Shown piece by piece: positions 11,120 to 21,490 of a DNA stretch of 64,000 nt. The stretch covers positions 27,858,942-27,922,941 of the forward strand of contig NC_080078.1 in assembly GCF_949987535.1 (NCBI RefSeq), read 5' to 3'. The notes under the pieces were generated by a model. It was not told the origin of the DNA. It saw only the letters and a program-made list of their open reading frames with translations, and did not search any database. This stretch comes from Balaenoptera acutorostrata. Its lineage: Eukaryota; Chordata; Mammalia; Artiodactyla; Balaenopteridae. Each line of letters begins with the position of its first letter. Within the stretch, counting starts at the first letter, position 1. The position numbers and the translations under genes were made by a program.

Positions 11120-11422
11120 ATTTTTTTTTTTTTTTTAATAAATTTATTTATTTATTTTTGGCTGTGTTGGGTCTTCGTTTCTGTGCGAGGGCTTTATCTA
11201 GTTGCGGCGAGCGGGGGCCACTCTTCATCGCGGTGCGCGGGCCTCTCATTATCGCGGCCTCTCCTGTTGCGGAGCACAGGCTCCAGACGCGCAGGCTCAG
11301 TAGCTGTGGCTCACGGGCCCAGTCGCTCCGCGGCATGTGGGATCTTCCCAGACCAGGGCTCAAACCCGTGTCCCCTGCATTGGCAGGCGGACTCCCAACC
11401 ACTGCGCCACCAGGGAAGCCCC
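11120..11422 (-). mobile_element. CHR SINE (tRNA-Glu derived), minus strand
   Basis: A complete copy. On the minus strand it begins 'gggcttccctggtggcgcag', carries the Pol III B box and ends in an A-rich tail with TAAA units. It is flanked by perfect 13 bp target duplications, cttccattcactc at 11107-11119 and 11423-11435. This is the cetacean/hippo CHR family. The antisense open frames at 11158-11535 and 11183-11440 are SINE sequence, not genes. Confidence 0.95.
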
Positions 11423-11734
11423 CTTCCATTCACTCTTTAAGGCAAGGGTCTTTCATATTTTCGAGAGAGAAGTTCCTTGTCTTTAGAGCTATAAAGAGCC
11501 TCAGAAATAGTTCCATTTGCTTCTGTTACAAATGATAAAATTGACGACAAGAAGGGATAAATGACTTACACGAGGTTAAATTTAGGGACAGGCTGTGTTT
11601 GTCCAAATTTCCTGATTTTTGAGCATGGGATTTTCTTCAAATTCCACAAGGAAATTTGGAGGTGGGCGTGCAACCAAGGATAAAGACCTTAATTGTGATT
11701 GCATGGGGGTCTCTTTCTGCTGAAAAATATTACA

Positions 11735-12055
11735 AACTTCTCATCCTTCAGAATCAGATTAAATGTCTCCTTTTGAAAACTTCCCTGAGCTTTCACTTGA
11801 TCCAGATGAAATTAATCCCTCCTTTTTCTGTGTGCCTGGGGGAATTTTGCATATTTCTCTACTATACCATTTCATTCATTCATTCATTCATTCATTATTT
11901 ATTTATTCATGTGCATATGTATGACTGCATTCCCCAAGCATATCACATTTTATTAGAGTTTGATATCTAATTGTCCCTCATCTTCTTGAATCTGAGAACA
12001 GCCTGAAGTCAGGGACCACAAGAGGTTCATCTTTGCATCTTGCATAATGGCTATC
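11735..12055 (+). repeat. L2 LINE 3' end with (CATT)n
   Basis: Sense L2 3' sequence from 'atccttcagaatcagattaa' and 'cttccctgagctttcacttg' to 'aatctgagaacagcctgaag' and 'cttgcataatggctatcaca'. A (CATT)n/(TTTA)n simple repeat sits inside at about 11874-11908. Confidence 0.65.
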
Positions 12056-12059
12056 ACAG

Positions 12060-12180
12060 TGAGAGAAATACAAAGAGAGACAGACAGAGACAAAGAGAGA
12101 GACACAGAGGGAGAGAAAGAGAAGGGAGGAAGGAGAAAGAGAATGTAGGGTAGGGGAAGGAAGAAAAAGAAAAGAGAGGA
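12060..12180. repeat. purine-rich simple tract
   Basis: A low-complexity (GAGA)/(GGAA) tract. Its antisense 87-codon frame (12054-12317) is low complexity and not a gene. Confidence 0.8.
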
Positions 12181-12224
12181 GAGAATTTAGGAGATGTTAT
12201 GGACATCTGCTGATATTTGCCTAC

Positions 12225-12750
12225 TGAGCATCCGTATTCCCTTCTTCCATCTTTAGCATCAATATTTTCATCTGGGAGACCAGCCCTCTCTACTCTCACC
12301 CAGCCCATGGATCTCATGTGGGGCTGACCTCATAGTCCCCCACTCCAGGGATGAGCACACAAGGCAGGCTGTTCAATCAGCATGTTCCATTCTTTGACCA
12401 TAATCATGGGCATGTGTGACCAAGTCAGACTTGTGTAACTCAATTCTGGGAATTTTATGAGAACTACAAAAGAGAAACTCTCTTTCCACGGGTTTCAAGG
12501 GAGTGAGTCTGGGGTGCCAGCAGCAATTTTGTCACCATGAGGGGAAGTATCTGCCAGTGAACAAAACTTATTCAGATAGAAGCACAGATGAAACTGTGAT
12601 TTGAGCCCCTGTATCCAGCTGTGCCTGAAGCTGGATTATTTATGAATCTAGTCATGTGAGCCAATGTAGTTCCTTTTTCCTGCTGAAACCAGTTTGAGTT
12701 ATGTTTCTTTCATCTGTAATCAACAGAGCTCCAATTAATACAAGAGTTAT
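12225..12750 (+). mobile_element. LTR-like old repeat, family not assigned
   Basis: This segment is related to the one at 39095-39515 plus 40002-40066. Both carry a 'gcctgaa'-type landmark and a terminal 'aaccagtttgagttatg' (here) or 'aaaccagtttgagttctg' (there). The 3' end, with 'atcaacagagctccaattaatacaag', resembles MaLR-like LTR ends. It is an old copy and not coding. Confidence 0.45.
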
Positions 12751-13012
12751 AGGAGAAAAAAGAAAGAAAAAAGAAGAGGAGAGGCTTTGGGTACCTTTGA
12801 GTTCTACTGATAGGTCCTCTCCACTGATTGAGTATTCATGGTCTAACACATCAACAGAGCTTGTGAATGGACTTTCTGGTTAGGTGGGAGGGAAAGGCCA
12901 TGCCAGGACAGACCCATGGTGGAGGTGTGTTTGGAGAATGGTCTCCTTCTCAGTCTTCTGAAATTTATTCTACCTACCTCTCCACTTAGGAATGGCATAA
13001 CCATGGTCACAT
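12751..13012. other. unassigned sequence
   Basis: An A-rich patch at about 12756-12780. Nothing else recognised. Confidence 0.4.
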
Positions 13013-13025
13013 CTCTCCCTTTCTT

Positions 13026-13337
13026 TTTTTATTTTATTTTATTTTATTTTATTTATTTAATTAATTTATTTATTTATGGCTGTGTTGGGTCTTCATTTCT
13101 GTGCGAGGGCTTTCTCTAGTTGTGGCAAGCGGGGGCCACTCTTCATCGCGGTGCGCGGGCCTCATTATCGCGGCCTCTCTTGTTGTGGAGCACAGGCTCC
13201 AGACGCACAGGCTCAGTAATTGTGGCTCACAAGCCTAGTTGCTCCGCGGCATGTGGGATCTTCCCAGACCAGGGCTCGAACCCGTGTCCCCTGCACTGGC
13301 AGGCAGATTCTCAACCACTGCGCCACCAGGGAAGCCC
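13026..13337 (-). mobile_element. CHR SINE, minus strand
   Basis: A full-length copy with a long (TTTTA)n/(TTTA)n tail at 13026-13077 on the plus strand. Target duplications are perfect, 13 bp ctctccctttctt at 13013-13025 and 13338-13350. It is closely similar to the other minus-strand CHR copies in the window. The 88-codon antisense frame at 13120-13386 is SINE sequence. Confidence 0.95.
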
Positions 13338-13350
13338 CTCTCCCTTTCTT

Positions 13351-13829
13351 ATATACAGCAAGTCTAACCATAAAATGATGGTCTGACCTATATTTTCAAA
13401 GCCCCTTCTATCTCTGACACCCCAGGTGCCTCAACTGGTTCTCCTGAAGCTCCAACCCAGTTTTATCCCCAAAGGTCTCTCGGAATCCCATGATAGGGCA
13501 TCTTGGGTGAATCACCATCTCAGTTTTCCCAGGACTGAGCGGGGGATCATGGAACACAGGACTTTTAGTTCTGAAACGCAGAACATCCCAGGAAATTGGG
13601 ACAAGTTTGTCTCCCCAGACTGACATCTTCTGCTTAGCTGCTGCAGCCCAAGGGTAAGGCTTCCTCTGACAGATCAGACATTAAAGAGCCTAAAATGACT
13701 GTGACCTGTCTCCAAGCATTTCAGAACTTTGCAACAGTCAGTGCCTTGTAAAAAAACATTGTTTAATTTTTAAGGCTCATAATGATAAAAGTCAAACATG
13801 TTATTTATAGAAAAGTAGATAGAAATAAT
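13351..13829. other. unassigned sequence
   Basis: No repeat recognised. Overlapping frames of 65-72 codons on both strands (13408-13626) have no domain. Confidence 0.45.
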
Positions 13830-13868
13830 AGGTAGGTAGGTAGGTAGATAGATAGATAGACAGATAGA
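13830..13868. repeat. (GGTA)n/(GATA)n microsatellite
   Basis: Tetranucleotide repeat: several GGTA units grade into GATA and one GACA unit. It is likely polymorphic. Confidence 0.9.
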
Positions 13869-14299
13869 GGGTGTGCCCTTATTCCCCTTACCTTGCCTTC
13901 ATCCATCTTGCTGCTTGGAATTCAGATTGCTGTCAAGCCATCTTTGCTGATGCAAATGAGAACAGCCTAGGGATAGCAGAGCAACAAGGAAGGAGGATCC
14001 TGGATCCCGGAATGACCTCCTGGAGCAGAGAGGCTAGCCTGGACTGCTTGCCTTGGATCTCATCTTCTTTATATTTAAGTTATTACAATTTGGGGCTATT
14101 GATACACCCAGGTGAACTAACTAATTCATGCACATTATCTCATCTGACCATCGCTAGAGCTGTTTCTGAAGAGAAGTTAAGGACTCTGCCCTTGACCGCA
14201 TACCTGGTTAGTGGCTGAGCTTCCAGTGGAGGCTAGTCCTGACTCACATACACTTTGGGCTCCTAATCACCATGCTTTACTGCCATTGCCACTTTTCCT
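13869..14299 (-). other. unassigned; possible MIR trace
   Basis: A faint MIR-like minus-strand trace at about 14090-14215 ('cattatctcatctgaccat', then 'agttaaggactctgcccttg'). The 115-codon plus-strand frame (13871-14218) has no recognisable domain. Confidence 0.35.
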
Positions 14300-14475
14300 T
14301 TTATGCAGTGCCTTCTAGTTTTCAAAGTGTTCCATGATTATTATTAGTTAAGGAGGCAGGGATTATTATTGTCCTTATTAGCCAGATCACTTAGGTAATT
14401 TGACTAAGATCATCCAGTGAATTAGAGATGCATCTAGGATAAAAGTTCCAGTCTTTGAAACTTCGGAACTTTGCC
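14300..14475 (-). repeat. MIR SINE
   Basis: Antisense MIR: 'ggagg cagggattattattg', 'gacta agatcatccagtgaa' and 'agttccagtctttgaaac' are diverged versions of the family's reverse complement. Confidence 0.55.
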
Positions 14476-14509
14476 TTTTTCACTTGACTCCACCAATCAG
14501 GCTCTCTTG

Positions 14510-15450
14510 GAAGGACCAGACTCCACCAGCCTCTCCTAATATTTTTTTAAATACTTCAAGCAATTCATTCAGTTTTTAAATTCAAGAATACTAATAACAG
14601 CTATTTTCTTTGAATTAAGGTGTATTTGGCAGAAAAAAATTCGCTTGTTAGTCAAACATAAATGAAATTATGGTCAATTTCAGTCTCCCCTCCCACAGAT
14701 AGTAGTATCTTTTTCACTAGCTTTATTCATAATTTTTTATCAGTGAAAGGGAGTTTACTTTAAACACCCTCTCTTTGAGCAAACAAATGTTCTAATTCAG
14801 CCACAACCTGTCAGGCTTTGTTTATTGAGATTTAACAATGGTACCTAATTCTTATCATCAATTTAGCATCCTTGAAACAGTCAGCTTAGCTCCCCAGTGC
14901 TAAAGTTTCCGACACTCTATTTTTCTTGCATCTTTTCTGAACCGTAGGTTCTAATTCTGTGTTCCAGTTAATTAGCGCTGTCTGTAATTTTAGACAACCC
15001 ATATCTGTTAAGGCACCCAAAATTCCATCTTTGTTTCCAAAGGTGGCTGTTTGTTGTGCCAGAAGGTACTTAGCTGCTGAAATAAATAGATGACGTATCA
15101 CTTATAAAAAGTGCTGTTGCCTCATTGGGCAGATGTCTCTTGGTGATGGTGACTAAATATAGCATGCCGATTTTAGGGCAAAGATGTAATTTTAAAAAGT
15201 AATCATAAAACTATTGATTGGAAAGACGTCACTTTGATTTCCTGTTCACTGTGATTATAGAGACCTTCACCCTTACCAGGCTTAGAAATTTTTAACCCTT
15301 GAAAACTAACGCCCTATCAGAAACAAATTTCATATTGGAAAACTAAAAGTGTATCTACCCAGAGGTGTGGGTCAAAGACTTGTTTCCGTCCTTTGATTCC
15401 AGCAATGAAAACACATTCAGGAGGGAAAAAAGGAGGTACTGTGGGAGGTA
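14510..15450. promoter_or_regulatory. repeat-poor block with TF-like motifs
   Basis: The largest stretch in the first 20 kb with no recognised transposon. It holds a homeodomain core 'ttaattagcg' near 14969, a CRE-like 'tgacgta' near 15092, a near-palindromic 'agacgtcact' near 15224 and several AT-rich motifs. These are candidate protein-binding sites only; motif matches of this length also occur by chance. Confidence 0.25.
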
Positions 15451-15454
15451 CCAT

Positions 15455-15620
15455 CTTTAATAATACTAATACTACTAAAATATAATAGTTCCTACCATAT
15501 TTCAAACTTCATTATGTGCCAGACATTGTAATAAGCACCTTATTTATATTATGGGTTCATTCAATTCTCACGGCATGACTGTAATAAGAGGAAGATGTAT
15601 TTCACATGAAGCAAACAAAG
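15455..15620 (-). repeat. MIR SINE
   Basis: Antisense MIR: 'cattatgtgccagacattgt', 'aataagcaccttatttat', then 'tcattcaattctcacggcat'. The family order is preserved. Confidence 0.65.
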
Positions 15621-15624
15621 CTTA

Positions 15625-16392
15625 CATTTTATGGCCCCCTCACTTGCATGGGTCCTTTCTAAGGCCCTAGCAATGTGTTTCCATCATCACATGTTGTTTT
15701 GAAATTTTGTAAAAGTAAAATGTTTGAACAGCAATGGTTTAAGCCTGGGAATTCTTTCTCCTGGGGGTTCTTTTTTGTTACACATCCCCTCATATTGGTT
15801 AGTGCTAGAGAGGCTGAGAACATCTGGGGATTTGGGATTGAGCTGCAGTGATACATCAGGATGGGGTTTAGTGGGATACTTTTATGTGGTTCTCATTCAT
15901 TTCCATGAATTGTTAAGTGACTCTAAGCTACCCGTGAATGACTTATCCCTATGGCTTCCAGGAATACTCCTGCCACACTGTGCTGACTCATCTAGTATTT
16001 TGATCCAAAACAGCAGGGCCAGAGGTGGTATTGCAATGGGGACAGAAGAAATGCAGGTAACAGAGGAGAAATTAAGTTTGAAGTATATGGAGTCAGAAGC
16101 TAGTCTATGGGAAATTCTTCTAAAGCATACAACTCATATATGAAACAAACTCATTAGAGCTTTTCCCAAATTTAGTGATAATCCTAAAAATTTACATGTC
16201 ATTACTAATAATGAGTTGTGGAACTGAAAGTAAATTTTCTAAACCATCAAGAGCCGTATTAACTTTTCATCAACCATGCTAGAAAAAAAGTTAGAATTAT
16301 TTATTTTCTCTATAGAAAGTATTTTTATCAAATTATTGTCATATGAAGACAGAGTATGCAGCCTGAACATGTAGGATAAAAATATTACAGAG
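15625..16392. other. unassigned sequence
   Basis: No repeat recognised. The 139-codon plus-strand frame at 15724-16143 is the longest unexplained frame in this part. Its translation has no domain, signal peptide or repeat I can name, and it opens without a convincing start context, so I treat it as chance. Confidence 0.4.
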
Positions 16393-16499
16393 GTGTTCGC
16401 TTCGGCAGCACATATACTAAAATTGGAAGGATACAGAGAGAATTAGCATGGCCGCTGCGCAAGGATAACACGCAAATTCGTGACGCATTCCATATTTTT
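16393..16499 (+). pseudogene. U6 snRNA pseudogene (5' half of chimera)
   Basis: Full-length U6 with several changes from the recalled mammalian U6: a G for C in the 'ggaacg' segment, an altered AGAGAA order, one G in the CCCC run of 'ggccgctgcgc', 'gataac' for 'gatgac', and two changes near 'gtgacgcattcc'. The ACAGAG box survives. No proximal sequence element or TATA box is apparent upstream, so transcription as a functional snRNA is unlikely. Confidence 0.9.
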
Positions 16500-16705
16500 T
16501 AGTGGGAAGCAGCCGCATAGCACAGGGAGATCAGCTCGGTGCTCTGTGACCACCTAGAGGGGTGGGATCGGAAGGGTGGGAGGGAGACTCAAGAGGGAGG
16601 AGATATGGGGATATATGTATGTGTATAGCTGATTCACTTTGTTATAAAGCAGAAACTAACACCATTGTGAAGCAATTATACTCCAATAAAGATGTTAAAA
16701 AAAAA
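16393..16705 (+). mobile_element. U6 snRNA-L1 chimeric retrocopy
   Basis: Positions 16393-16499 are a full 107-nt U6 spliceosomal snRNA copy, from gtgttcgcttcggcagcac to the terminal T run. It is joined directly at 16500/16501 to about 200 bp of L1 3' UTR ending in 'caataaagatgtt' and an A tail. The L1 part matches the 3' UTR of the L1 at 57449-58915 read on its minus strand, starting at the same 'agtgggaagcagccgc' position. This is the known signature of template switching by the L1 reverse transcriptase from L1 RNA to U6 RNA. I see no convincing target duplication. Confidence 0.9.
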
Positions 16706-16841
16706 ATTAGGTCCTGAAAGGCAGTTCGAATTTATTTCTAGCTTATTTCTGGTCACATACCAAGGATGTGAGAGAATGGACATAGGACAGGTAAGTTTTG
16801 AAAGGGGAATCAAGAAATCCCCATGCAGCACTATGGATCAG

Positions 16842-17214
16842 TCTGTATTAGTCTGCCTGGACTGATATAACAAAAAAATCATGGCTTAAACAACAGAAAT
16901 TTATTTACTCACAGTTCTGGAAACTGGCAAGTCCAAAATCAAGGTACTGGCCAATTCAGTTTCTGTTGAGGGCTCTCTTCCTGAATTGCAGTTGGCAGTC
17001 TTCTTGCTGTGTCCTCACCTGGTGGGGAGGGAGATCTCTAGTGTCTCTTCATCTTCTTATAAGGGCACCAGCTCTATCCGATTAAGACCCCACCCCTATG
17101 ACCTCATTTAACCTTTATCACCTCCTCACAGGCCTTATCTCCAAATACAGTCACATTGGGGCTGAGGGCCTCAACATATAAATTTGTAGGGGGCACAGAC
17201 ATCCAGTCCCTAAC
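16842..17214 (-). mobile_element. MaLR LTR (MLT1/MST-like), minus strand
   Basis: A near-complete LTR in antisense. On the plus strand it runs from 'tctgtattagtctgcctgg' to 'catccagtccctaac'. Landmarks are 'cttaaacaacagaaatttat', 'cagttctggaaactgg', 'cttcttgctgtgtcctcac' and 'ctccaaatacagtcacattg'. Confidence 0.8.
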
Positions 17215-17269
17215 CCAGTCTTTATAGGGTCTAGAGGTAGCACAGGTGGGCCCTGCTCAGTCTTTTGGC

Positions 17270-17515
17270 TCCAGCATGGTGGGAAGAGTATGGCTCTGGA
17301 GCCAGGCTGGCAGTTTGAATCCTGGCTCCTCTGTGTCTAACTGTGTGACCTCTGGCAAGTTCCTTAAGCTATTTGTGCCATAGTTTTCTTCTCTGTAAAA
17401 TGCAGCTGATAACTATACCTGACTCGTAAGGTCATTAAGAAGATTAAAGAAGTGAATGCAGGTAAAGAGCTCAGAAGAGTAACTGGAGCATAGGCACCCA
17501 ATAAATTCTCTTTAA
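17270..17515 (+). repeat. MIR SINE
   Basis: Full-length sense MIR: 'agagtatggctctggagcca', 'gtttgaatcctggctcctct', 'taactgtgtgacctctggca', 'ctctgtaaaatgcagctga' and 'gcacccaataaattctctt'. It is one of the best-preserved MIRs in the window. Confidence 0.85.
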
Positions 17516-17559
17516 ACCTTGGAAGATCCAGCAGGACATTCATTACTCTGACAGCTTAT

Positions 17560-17675
17560 AGCAGTGTTCCCCAAAGTGTGGTCAACTGTCTAGGTCTGGG
17601 CCTGGAAATATGCATTTTAGTGCACTCCCAAAATGACGTGAACGTAGGCTTACATTGGAGAATCATCAGCTTACC
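17560..17675 (+). mobile_element. hAT (MER5/MER20-like) fragment
   Basis: A short segment beginning 'gcagtgttccccaaagtgtg', the terminal region of small hAT-Charlie elements. The body is degraded. Confidence 0.4.
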
Positions 17676-18169
17676 TGTTAAGGGAGGTTGGTTAAATCTG
17701 TGTGGTTCACCAGCACTTTCTTCATTTGGTTCTCAAATACAAAGAGTTTCTTTCTTCCACGGGGTTGAAAGAAATCAATGTCAAGAAGAGAGGGCCCCCT
17801 GGCTGCTCTGGACAGTGGACATCCAGTGCCTTCTAGGCTGTGTCCTTCAACAGCTGGCCATTTGGGGTCATGTGATCTGCATGAAATGGAAACAGGCAAG
17901 CTGATGTGTTTAGACATGGAGTGAGGATGGTTGGGATGAATTTTTCATTTGTCATCTGATCGAGTCAGCATTGTGGGGACCCTAGCAGCAACTGTCTCCC
18001 TTATTGGAGATGATGCCATTGGGAAGGCAAGGAGGGCTGTGGCTGAAGCCCTCCTGCTAGACTCAGTGGGTGGTGTCTGAATGTGCCCTCTGCCCCACGA
18101 TCACACTCGGTCTTTCTAAAAAGAAAAAATAATTATTTTATGTTATGATGATTTGGCCTGTCAAAAATC
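17676..18169. other. unassigned sequence
   Basis: No recognised repeat or gene. A 108-codon plus-strand frame (17578-17904) and a 79-codon minus-strand frame overlap and have no domain. Confidence 0.4.
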
Positions 18170-18480
18170 CAGAAATAGCAAAATTAAAATGACCAAATCA
18201 ATAAATAGTATTTAGTAAGAGTTTATTGTGCATACAAGAACAGTTCGTGAATGGGGGGGGGGAGCTTTCAAATTTAAAATGGATATGAAGCTCAGGGGCA
18301 TGACATTACAGGATGGCTTATAAAGTGAAAACAAGGACGTTGTTTAACCTTTACAGTGATTGGTTATTACAGTGGGGGTTTCCAGATGGCAGGGAATTGG
18401 TTAAAAGTGATTATCTTATTCCCTCACCATAGGAAAGATGTGGTTTAAGGGTATAAACTTGCAGCTAGTAGATAAATAAG
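18170..18480 (-). mobile_element. LTR-like element, minus strand
   Basis: On the minus strand a TATA-like 'ctttataagcc' (plus 18312-18325) precedes an AATAAA (plus tttatt at 18222-18227), the spacing expected of U3-R. A G run lies at 18254-18262. The outer ends are not resolved and an old L1 3' UTR follows at 18480. Confidence 0.4.
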
Positions 18481-18730
18481 TTCTGGAGATCTAATGCACA
18501 GCATAGTGATTACAGATAATGATATTGTAAGATAGACATCAAAATGGCTAAGAAACTAGAACTTAATTATTCCCACCACAAAAAAGAAATGATAATAATA
18601 TGATGTGATAGAGATGTTGGCTAAATCTACAATGACAATCATACTATTGTGATATATAAATGCATCAAATTAACATGTCATAGACCTTAAACTTATACAA
18701 TGTTATATGTCAAATATATTTCAATAAAGA
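18480..18730 (+). mobile_element. old L1 (L1M) 3' UTR fragment
   Basis: Sense: 'ggagatctaatgcacagcat', then the 'gataatgatattgtaagata' zone and 'acaatgttatatgtcaaat', ending 'tttcaataaag'. A younger L1 tail inserted at its 3' end. Confidence 0.6.
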
Positions 18731-18739
18731 AAGAAATTT

Positions 18740-19085
18740 AATAGACTCACAGACATAGAAAACACACTTACGGTTACCAAAGGGGAAAGGCAAGGGGAAA
18801 GATAAATTAGGAATTTGGGATTAACAGATACACACTACCATATATAAAATAAACAACAAGGATCTATTGTATAGCACAGGGAACTATATCCAATATCTTA
18901 TAGGTAATTACCTATAATGGAAAAGAATCTGAAAAATATATATACACACACACACACATACATACATATACATATACATATATATATATATATATATTTA
19001 CAACTGAATCACTTTGCTGTACTCCTGAAACTAACACAACATTGTAAATCAACTATACTTCAATTTTTTTAAGTGAATTAAAAAC
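18740..19085 (+). mobile_element. L1 3' end, plus strand
   Basis: A short 5'-truncated L1 3' UTR: 'agactcacagacatagaaaa', 'tgtatagcacagggaacta', an internal (CA)n/(TA)n at about 18940-19000 and 'aaatcaactatacttcaa' before the tail. A 9 bp aagaaattt flanks it at 18731-18739 and 19086-19094, a plausible target duplication. Confidence 0.85.
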
Positions 19086-19309
19086 AAGAAATTTTAAAAC
19101 GCGATTATCTTGTACAAATTTTAGGAAGATGACCTAAGTTTCTTTTGATTATCAGAGGCATTTACAAGATACAATCTAAGTTAAGTTTCACTTCTGTTCA
19201 TGAAATAAGATAGATTCAGTTTGGCTTAAATGATTTTTGTCTGTTTAGGGAATTTTCAAGTCTGGTCTCCATTTTGTGTTGAACAGCCCCAAAAGGAAAC
19301 AAGCCTTTG

Positions 19310-19740
19310 GTTTCCTCCAGAAGCAAACACAGGATCAGGAATTTGAGTGTAAAGAGTTTACCTGGGAGGTAGTAGCTGGACATACCAGGTTGGGGAAGGA
19401 GAGCAGAGGGGAATGAGATGGGGAAGAGAAGAAAGCAAGTTACTAATGTAGGTAGCTGTGCCTTTGTTCTCTGAGGAACTCTGGGAGCCCATATAAATAA
19501 GCGCCCCAGAAAGATTCTACCAGAGGAACAAGGGAGATGGGGCATTTATTTCCCAGTTTCCTGTCCATCATTGGTTGCAGATTGATCTAGGGGGCATTTA
19601 CTTTCCAGCATTTCTGGCCTGCCTCTCATGAGGACAAGTCTTGCTCTCATGGGCTGAAAAAGTAGCAAGTATTCATAGCTGGGCATGTAGAGGTGAGTTC
19701 TGACACCTCTGCATGCCCAAAATTTACTCAATGAATGTCA
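19310..19740. repeat. unclassified dispersed repeat, copy 1
   Basis: Similar to 59890-60225. Both have a 'gtgtaaagagtttacctggg'-type segment, a 'gagatggggaagagaagaaa'-type segment and a 'ggggcatttatttcccag'-type segment in the same order and spacing. I recall the same arrangement from other mammals but cannot name the family. The minus-strand frame of 109 codons (19216-19545) lies in it. Confidence 0.45.
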
Positions 19741-20205
19741 TTACTTGTAAAACAACAGATTTTCAAAATACATTCAAGAAAAAGATTTAAGTTCACGTTT
19801 TCACCTGTGGAAAAGAGGAACTGTGCTTACCTATAAGGCTCTGTCTGAATTTCTAAAAAAATGCCACAGACAGAAAGGAGTTTCCCTTAGAACTTGTGCC
19901 CCTCCCGACCCTTCCCATATTGGAAAATGCCTAACAATTAATTGTTGCAAAAACAACCCCTGTTACTGTCAGTAACTTTGGGCAGGTTACTGACAGTGTC
20001 TGCTACACTTCGAAGCGTTGGCAAAATGACTGCCCCTGCTTTACAGGTGTGAAAATGATAACGTGGGTTGAGCATGTCCTGGGCCCACTGCAAATACCCT
20101 CTGTGTTGTCACTACTCCAGGTGTGGTCCAGGGGCCAGCAGAGTCCGCATCCCCTGGAGGCTTCCCAGAAATGCAGGATCTCAGGGCCCGCCCACACCTG
20201 CCGAG
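19741..20205. other. unassigned sequence
   Basis: No repeat or gene recognised. A short duplicated 'gttactgacagt' / 'ttactgtcagtaac' inverted pair lies near 19962-19998. Confidence 0.4.
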
Positions 20206-20221
20206 TCAGAGCCTGAATTTT

Positions 20222-20538
20222 TTTTTTTTTTTAAATAGATTTTTTTTTTTAATATTTATTTATTTATTTATTTATGGCTGTGTTGGGTCTTCGTTTCTGT
20301 GCGAGGGCTTTCTCTAGTTGTGGCAAGCGGGGGCCACTCTTCATCGCGGTGCGCGGGCCTCTCACTATCGCGGGCTCTCTCGTTGCGGAGCACAGGCTCC
20401 AGATGCGCAGGCTCAGTAATTGTGGCTCACGGGCCTAGTTGCTCCGCGGCATGTGGGATCCTCCCAGACCAGGGCTCGAACCCGTGTCCCCTGCATTGGC
20501 AGGCGGATTCTCAACCACTGCGCCACCAGGGAAGCCCC
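20222..20538 (-). mobile_element. CHR SINE, minus strand
   Basis: Full-length copy with a T-rich tail at 20222-20274 (plus strand). Perfect 16 bp target duplication tcagagcctgaatttt at 20206-20221 and 20539-20554. The antisense frames at 20299-20556 and 20420-20653 are SINE-derived. Confidence 0.95.
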
Positions 20539-20554
20539 TCAGAGCCTGAATTTT

Positions 20555-21090
20555 AACCAGATTCCCAGGCCTTCCAGATGCACACAGGCACCCTCCTCAT
20601 TTCTGTGCTGGAAGACCATGGCCACACCTAGCTGGACTGTCAGGCAACACTGAAGAATTGGGGAGCGCCAATGGAAGGCCAGAAAGCCACATTCCTGGAA
20701 GGGACCAGAGGCAACAGAGCCAGGAGTGATGTAGCAACTTGACCAGGATGTTAGAGATGAGAATGTAAGTGGGCTGGTCCTGGAGCACATGTGAAGCATG
20801 GCTGGGGCCTCACAGAAATAACTAAGGGAGATCTCCGGGGAGGAGAAGGGCATGTAGTTCTTTGCTGGGGACAAAGGGCCATTGCAGTTTAAGTGTTCAT
20901 GCTAATTTGGCTCCATTTGTGGTCATGCCAGGTGAAACCTGGGTCATTTCAGATATATCTGTGCATGTTTCTGTACTAGATTGTGAGCACCTAGAAGGAA
21001 GGAGCTGGGTCTTGTATGACTTTAATCTCAGTATTTGGTGCACAAAATTGGTACTTAAATGATACTTGCTGAATGGCCTGGTGAACTCCA
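20555..21090. other. unassigned sequence
   Basis: No repeat recognised. The 111-codon minus-strand frame (20539-20874) begins in unique sequence and has no domain. Confidence 0.4.
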
Positions 21091-21473
21091 TTCATTAATT
21101 TATTCATTCATTCATTTATTTAACAAATAATTAGCAGATATAATATTGTCCAGGCACTGTATTAGAGCTGAGTTAACACTGGTGAATAAACCACATTGTT
21201 AGGTGCCCTTGAGAAGCCTATAGTCTAGTGAGGGATGGACAAGCGCATAAAATTAATATATAATTGGAAATTATGAAAATTGCTGTCTGTGCTACGTAAT
21301 GATAGGGATAAATGAGGAGGGAGGATGCAGGATGCCCTCAGACAGCGTACCAGGAAAACCCCCTTTGAGGATTGATGTTTAAGTCAAGAACTGAAGAATG
21401 AGAAGGCTCGAGCCATGGTAAGGTGGAAGAGCCTTCTAAGCAGCCATCACAGCACGTGCAAAGCCCCTGAGGC
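21090..21473 (+). repeat. old mammalian dispersed repeat, copy 1
   Basis: Contains a (CATT)n tract at about 21091-21120, then a 'caggcactgtattagagctg' segment, 'agcctatagtctagtgaggg' and 'cacgtgcaaagcccctgagg'. The same family appears again at 56405-57000. Family name not assigned. Confidence 0.5.
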
Positions 21474-21490
21474 AAGAATCAATGGAATGG

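Noticed and set aside
11180..11400. CpG-rich islands at SINE copies as promoters
   Set aside because: The CpGs belong to the young CHR SINE consensus and occur at every copy.
11158..11535. A 125-codon frame as a gene
   Set aside because: It is the antisense strand of a CHR SINE plus flank; the same translation recurs at six other SINE copies.
15724..16143. A 139-codon plus-strand frame as a gene
   Set aside because: No domain, signal peptide, splice context or start context; composition is like the flanking non-coding DNA.
16393..16499. Functional U6 snRNA gene
   Set aside because: Several substitutions, no upstream Pol III promoter elements, and direct fusion to L1 sequence.
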